Assembly: GCF_003287735.1 (NCBI RefSeq)
Contig: NZ_NSCM01000001.1
Location: 62,001-126,000 of the forward strand
DNA from: Photorhabdus bodei
GTDB taxonomy: Bacteria; Pseudomonadota; Gammaproteobacteria; Enterobacterales; Enterobacteriaceae
DNA: 64,000 nt
Direction: 5' to 3'
Made by a program: the position numbers and the translations under genes. The notes under the pieces are model-generated. The model was not told the origin of the DNA. It was given only the letters and a program-made list of their open reading frames with translations, and made no database searches. Numbering within the stretch: position 1 is the first letter of the stretch; the number at the start of each line of letters is the position of its first letter. Shown here in pieces: positions 61,084 through 64,000 of this stretch.

Positions 61084-61524
61084 ATGTATCAAACCAATGA
61101 CTACCACCGAATTAATGGTTGGATTCTGGCTCCGGCGGCTTATCTGATTATGACCTTTTTCAGCGCCAGTATAATGCTCGCCTTATATATTGTGGCATTT
61201 TTTAGTCAAAACAATGCATTGAGTGCCGGGAATAATCACTTTACTTTAATGTGGTTTCTTTCTGTTGCCATTACTGCGGTAATGTGGTGTTACACCCTAT
61301 GGGTATTGAAACTGCTTTTCATTCGATCAAAAAGATTTCCCCAAATTTTTATTATTTGGCTTATTGTTACCGTATTAATTGCATTGAAAACTTTCGCTTT
61401 CTCCCCTATTCCTGATCAAATAGCTTTGCGTGCATTAGCATGGCCACTATTGGCAACTGCTATTTTTGTCCCCTACATTAAACGCTCTCATCGAGTCAAA
61501 ATGACTTTCACACAAGATCGATAA
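61084..61524 (+). CDS. ydgK: YdgK family inner-membrane protein (DUF2569)
   Basis: 146 residues with four membrane segments; RINGWILAPAAYLIMTF is the DUF2569 start. Precedes rsxA as in E. coli. Function unknown. The E. coli gene between ydgJ and ydgK (ydgT/cnu, 71 codons) is absent: the 183-base gap before this gene is too short and contains no such frame. Confidence 0.9.
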   Translation: MYQTNDYHRINGWILAPAAYLIMTFFSASIMLALYIVAFFSQNNALSAGNNHFTLMWFLSVAITAVMWCYTLWVLKLLFIRSKRFPQIFIIWLIVTVLIALKTFAFSPIPDQIALRALAWPLLATAIFVPYIKRSHRVKMTFTQDR

Positions 61525-61631
61525 CCTCAACTTTCTTTGGTTGTTATCATTAACAATAGATTGCCCCTGGTAAAACGAGGGCATACTTATAATTTAATAA
61601 AAAGTCAACAAACTCATTTTCAGGCACAGCA

Positions 61632-62213
61632 ATGACTGACTATTTTCTTTTATTTGTTGGAACCGTATTGGTTAACAATTTCGTCTTGGTGAAATTCCTC
61701 GGTTTATGCCCTTTCATGGGCGTATCTAAAAAACTGGAAACTGCCATCGGGATGGGGTTTGCGACAACATTTGTCATGACACTAGCCTCTGTATGTTCAT
61801 GGCTGGTGAATACCTTTATTTTATTACCACTGGACTTAATCTATTTGCGTACTCTGAGCTTTATTCTTGTCATTGCGGTCGTGGTGCAATTCACAGAGCT
61901 TGTTGTACGCAAAACCAGCCCGACGTTATACCGGTTATTGGGTATTTTCTTGCCGTTGATTACGACTAACTGTGCTGTACTGGGTGTGGCGCTGCTGAAT
62001 ATCAATCAATCACACGATTTTTTACAATCCGCTATCTATGGTTTCGGTGCCGCCGCCGGTTTCTCTCTCGTTATGGTATTGTTTGCCGCTATTCGCGAAC
62101 GTCTGGCTGTTGCTGATGTACCCGCCCCTTTCAAGGGGTCATCTATTGGTCTTATTACTGCGGGTTTAATGTCCTTGGCTTTTATGGGCTTTAGTGGTTT
62201 GGTGAAATTCTGA
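61632..62213 (+). CDS. rsxA: Electron transport complex subunit RsxA
   Basis: 193 residues and six membrane segments. [26 protein letters not shown] and [19 protein letters not shown] match RsxA/RnfA. It belongs to the membrane complex that reduces the SoxR iron-sulfur cluster (Rsx), homologous to Rnf ferredoxin:NAD oxidoreductase. The stop overlaps the rsxB start (TGATG). Confidence 0.97.
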   Translation: MTDYFLLFVGTVLVNNFVLVKFLGLCPFMGVSKKLETAIGMGFATTFVMTLASVCSWLVNTFILLPLDLIYLRTLSFILVIAVVVQFTELVVRKTSPTLYRLLGIFLPLITTNCAVLGVALLNINQSHDFLQSAIYGFGAAAGFSLVMVLFAAIRERLAVADVPAPFKGSSIGLITAGLMSLAFMGFSGLVKF

Positions 62214-62845
62214 TGACATCGTTATGGATTGCTATTGGTGCACTCAGTGCACTAGGGTTAATTTTTGGGTTAATCCTAGGGTTTGCTGCCCGCCGTTTTC
62301 AGGTGGAAGAGGACCCCATTGTTGAAAACATTGATGATATTCTGCCGCAAAGCCAGTGTGGACAATGCGGTTACCCAGGCTGTCGCCCTTATGCTGAAGC
62401 CGTAGCGAATAATAGCGAGATGATTAACAAATGTGCACCGGGTGGTGAGCAAGTCATGCTGAAAATTTCAGAGCTGCTCGGTATCGATCCGCAACCATTG
62501 GATGGTGATGCAAACGTACAAAACCCTGCACGCAAAGTCGCCTTTATTGATGAAGAAAATTGCATTGGTTGCACTAAATGTATTCAGGCATGTCCTGTAG
62601 ACGCTATCGTCGGTGCTACACGCGCCATGCATACCATTGTTGAAGATTTATGTACCGGTTGTGACCTGTGCGTTGCTCCTTGTCCAACAGACTGTATTAC
62701 GATGATCCCTGTAGCAACAACCACTTCCAACTGGAAATGGGATTTAAAAGCTATTCCAGTTAGAAATATTCCTGTTCAGCCACCTCTCGCCACTTCCATT
62801 AAAAGTATCCCGGTCAAAAATATTGAGGCTGAACACCATGTTTAA
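62213..62845 (+). CDS. rsxB: Electron transport complex subunit RsxB (ferredoxin-like)
   Basis: 210 residues. An N-terminal membrane anchor precedes an Fe-S domain ([15 protein letters not shown]) and two [4Fe-4S] ferredoxin motifs ([15 protein letters not shown] and [15 protein letters not shown]). It carries electrons within the Rsx complex. Its 3' end overlaps rsxC by 8 bases. Confidence 0.97.
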   Translation: MTSLWIAIGALSALGLIFGLILGFAARRFQVEEDPIVENIDDILPQSQCGQCGYPGCRPYAEAVANNSEMINKCAPGGEQVMLKISELLGIDPQPLDGDANVQNPARKVAFIDEENCIGCTKCIQACPVDAIVGATRAMHTIVEDLCTGCDLCVAPCPTDCITMIPVATTTSNWKWDLKAIPVRNIPVQPPLATSIKSIPVKNIEAEHHV

Positions 62846-64000
62846 TTTATTTAATTTGCTCAATAAAAATAAAATCTGGGATTTCGCCGGTGGTATTCAT
62901 CCACCTGAAATGAAGCTGCAATCCAGCCAGACCCCTTTACGCATTGCGCCACTACCGGAAGAGTTAATCATCCCATTGCAACAACATTTGGGTACGGAAG
63001 GCGAGTTGCTGGTTAAAGTGGGTGATGAAGTGCTTAAAGGCCAACCTTTGACATTTGGCACTGGTCGTACTGTACCGGTGCATGCATCGACTTCCGGCAC
63101 AATCATTGCCATTGAACCGTGTATTACAGCGCACCCATCCGGGTTGAAAGAGTTATGCGTTCGTTTGCGCCCTGATGGGAAAGATCAATGGGGTGAACGC
63201 ATTCAAGCACCGGATTATCAATCACTGGATGCAGATACGATTCTTAACCGAATCCATCAGGCCGGTATCGCAGGTTTAGGTGGAGCCGGCTTTCCTACCG
63301 CAGCCAAACTACAAAACGGCCGTCATGGTCTTAAGACACTGATCATTAATGCCGCAGAATGCGAGCCTTATATCACCGCGGATGACCGCCTGATGCAGGA
63401 ACATGCCGGCGAACTTATTGAGGGCATTCGTATTCTGGAACATCTGCTTAAACCGGAGCAGATCCTGATTGGTATCGAAGATAATAAACCAGCAGCAATA
63501 AAAGAACTCAAAACCGTTCTAAAGGGCGATAAATCGATTATCGTCCGGGTTATCCCAACCAAATATCCTTCTGGCGGTGCCAAACAACTGACCAAGATAC
63601 TGACCGGTAAAGAAGTCCCCTCCGGTGGCCGTTCCTCTACTATCGGTGTACTGATGCAGAACGTAGGTACAGTGGTTGCAATCAAACGTGCCATTATTGA
63701 TGGAGAACCTTTGATTGAGCGCATCGTCACAATTACTGGCGAAGCCATCACCTCGCCGGGTAACTTTTGGGCGCGGCTCGGTACTCCGGTACAATTTCTT
63801 CTCCAGTTAGCCGGTTTTGCACCACAATCCGAACAGATGGTCATTATGGGTGGGCCCTTAATGGGATTTACGCTACCTGACCTCAACGTGCCCATCGTTA
63901 AGATCAGTAACTGTATTCTGGCTCCATCCCATCAGGAAATGGATTCAAATACAACGGAAGAGGCTTGTATCCGTTGTGGATTATGTGTGGAAGCCTGCCC
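62838..64000 (+). CDS. rsxC: Electron transport complex subunit RsxC, partial (runs off the window)
   Basis: The first 387 residues. [22 protein letters not shown] [13 protein letters not shown] (NADH/FMN site), [36 protein letters not shown], and near the window end the first ferredoxin motif ([12 protein letters not shown]) are RsxC/RnfC hallmarks. Start ATG at 62838, inside the end of rsxB. The C-terminal repeats lie outside. Confidence 0.96.
   Translation, partial: MFNLFNLLNKNKIWDFAGGIHPPEMKLQSSQTPLRIAPLPEELIIPLQQHLGTEGELLVKVGDEVLKGQPLTFGTGRTVPVHASTSGTIIAIEPCITAHPSGLKELCVRLRPDGKDQWGERIQAPDYQSLDADTILNRIHQAGIAGLGGAGFPTAAKLQNGRHGLKTLIINAAECEPYITADDRLMQEHAGELIEGIRILEHLLKPEQILIGIEDNKPAAIKELKTVLKGDKSIIVRVIPTKYPSGGAKQLTKILTGKEVPSGGRSSTIGVLMQNVGTVVAIKRAIIDGEPLIERIVTITGEAITSPGNFWARLGTPVQFLLQLAGFAPQSEQMVIMGGPLMGFTLPDLNVPIVKISNCILAPSHQEMDSNTTEEACIRCGLCVEAC

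Noticed and set aside
60962..61147. A 61-codon plus-strand frame before ydgK as a possible cnu/ydgT
   Set aside because: The product (MMTVSQTISKF...) does not resemble the Hha/Cnu pattern and it overlaps ydgK in another frame.
1..64000. CRISPR arrays, tRNA or rRNA genes, prophage and a dif site
   Set aside because: I looked for regularly spaced repeats, cloverleaf-ending sequences, phage structural genes and the XerCD-type 28-mer and found none that could be supported.

Overview
The window looks like the replication-terminus region of an insect-associated enteric gamma-proteobacterium. Photorhabdus is the best guess, with Xenorhabdus second. The reasons are moderate to low G+C, nine ERIC repeats, a yersiniabactin/piscibactin-type siderophore locus, a chitin-active LPMO, and an E. 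coli-like core order (tus, fumC, manA, ydgA, add, ydgJ, ydgK, rsxABC) interrupted by accessory genes. The genus is an inference from these traits; no database search was made.

Region 1 (1-16.7 kb) is the 3' part of a siderophore operon on the + strand. It holds the tail of an HMWP2-like NRPS and a 3906-residue HMWP1-like synthase with the order KS-AT-KR-ACP-Cy-MT-PCP-Cy-A(Cys)-PCP-TE. These are followed by a thiazolinyl imide reductase, a type II thioesterase, and one protein that joins a salicyl-AMP ligase to a salicylate synthase. All start/stop junctions overlap by 1-4 bases, so the genes are probably translationally coupled. The operon makes salicylate, activates it and builds thiazoline/thiazolidine rings from cysteine. 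Compared with yersiniabactin HMWP1, a Cys module has been gained and the methyltransferase core between AT and KR has been lost.

Region 2 (16.9-34 kb) is a patchwork. It contains a Tat-exported bicupin oxalate decarboxylase, an AT-rich orphan with a RelE/ParE-like C-terminus, transposase remnants (IS481-, Tn3- and probably TnpB-type), an SGNH hydrolase with an acyltransferase, a broken Rpn nuclease gene, a 5'-truncated carbamoyltransferase, an acyl-CoA-oxidase-like enzyme, a small secreted protein, an OsmC/DUF29 pair, a tyrosine decarboxylase/permease operon that would exchange tyrosine for tyramine, and a quinone oxidoreductase.

Region 3 (34-48.3 kb) starts with a solo Xre/ParS-like regulator. 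Next comes a visibly more GC-rich minus-strand island (aldehyde dehydrogenase, SnoaL-like protein, DUF805, Tat-signal FAD amine oxidase, SDR) that looks like amine/polyamine oxidation. After it lie a solo DmsA-type molybdoenzyme, an orphan OppA-type binding protein, an AA10 LPMO, a class II HDAC-like deacetylase and an unknown small protein.

Region 4 (48.3-64 kb) is core terminus DNA. A near-perfect TerB-like site lies just upstream of tus. A TacAT toxin-antitoxin pair sits between tus and fumC. A PIN toxin whose antitoxin is truncated beside an IS66 remnant, an intact MazEF pair with two operator palindromes, and a YfeH-type transporter sit between add and ydgJ. A QnrB-like pentapeptide protein is translationally coupled to ydgJ. 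The window ends inside rsxC.
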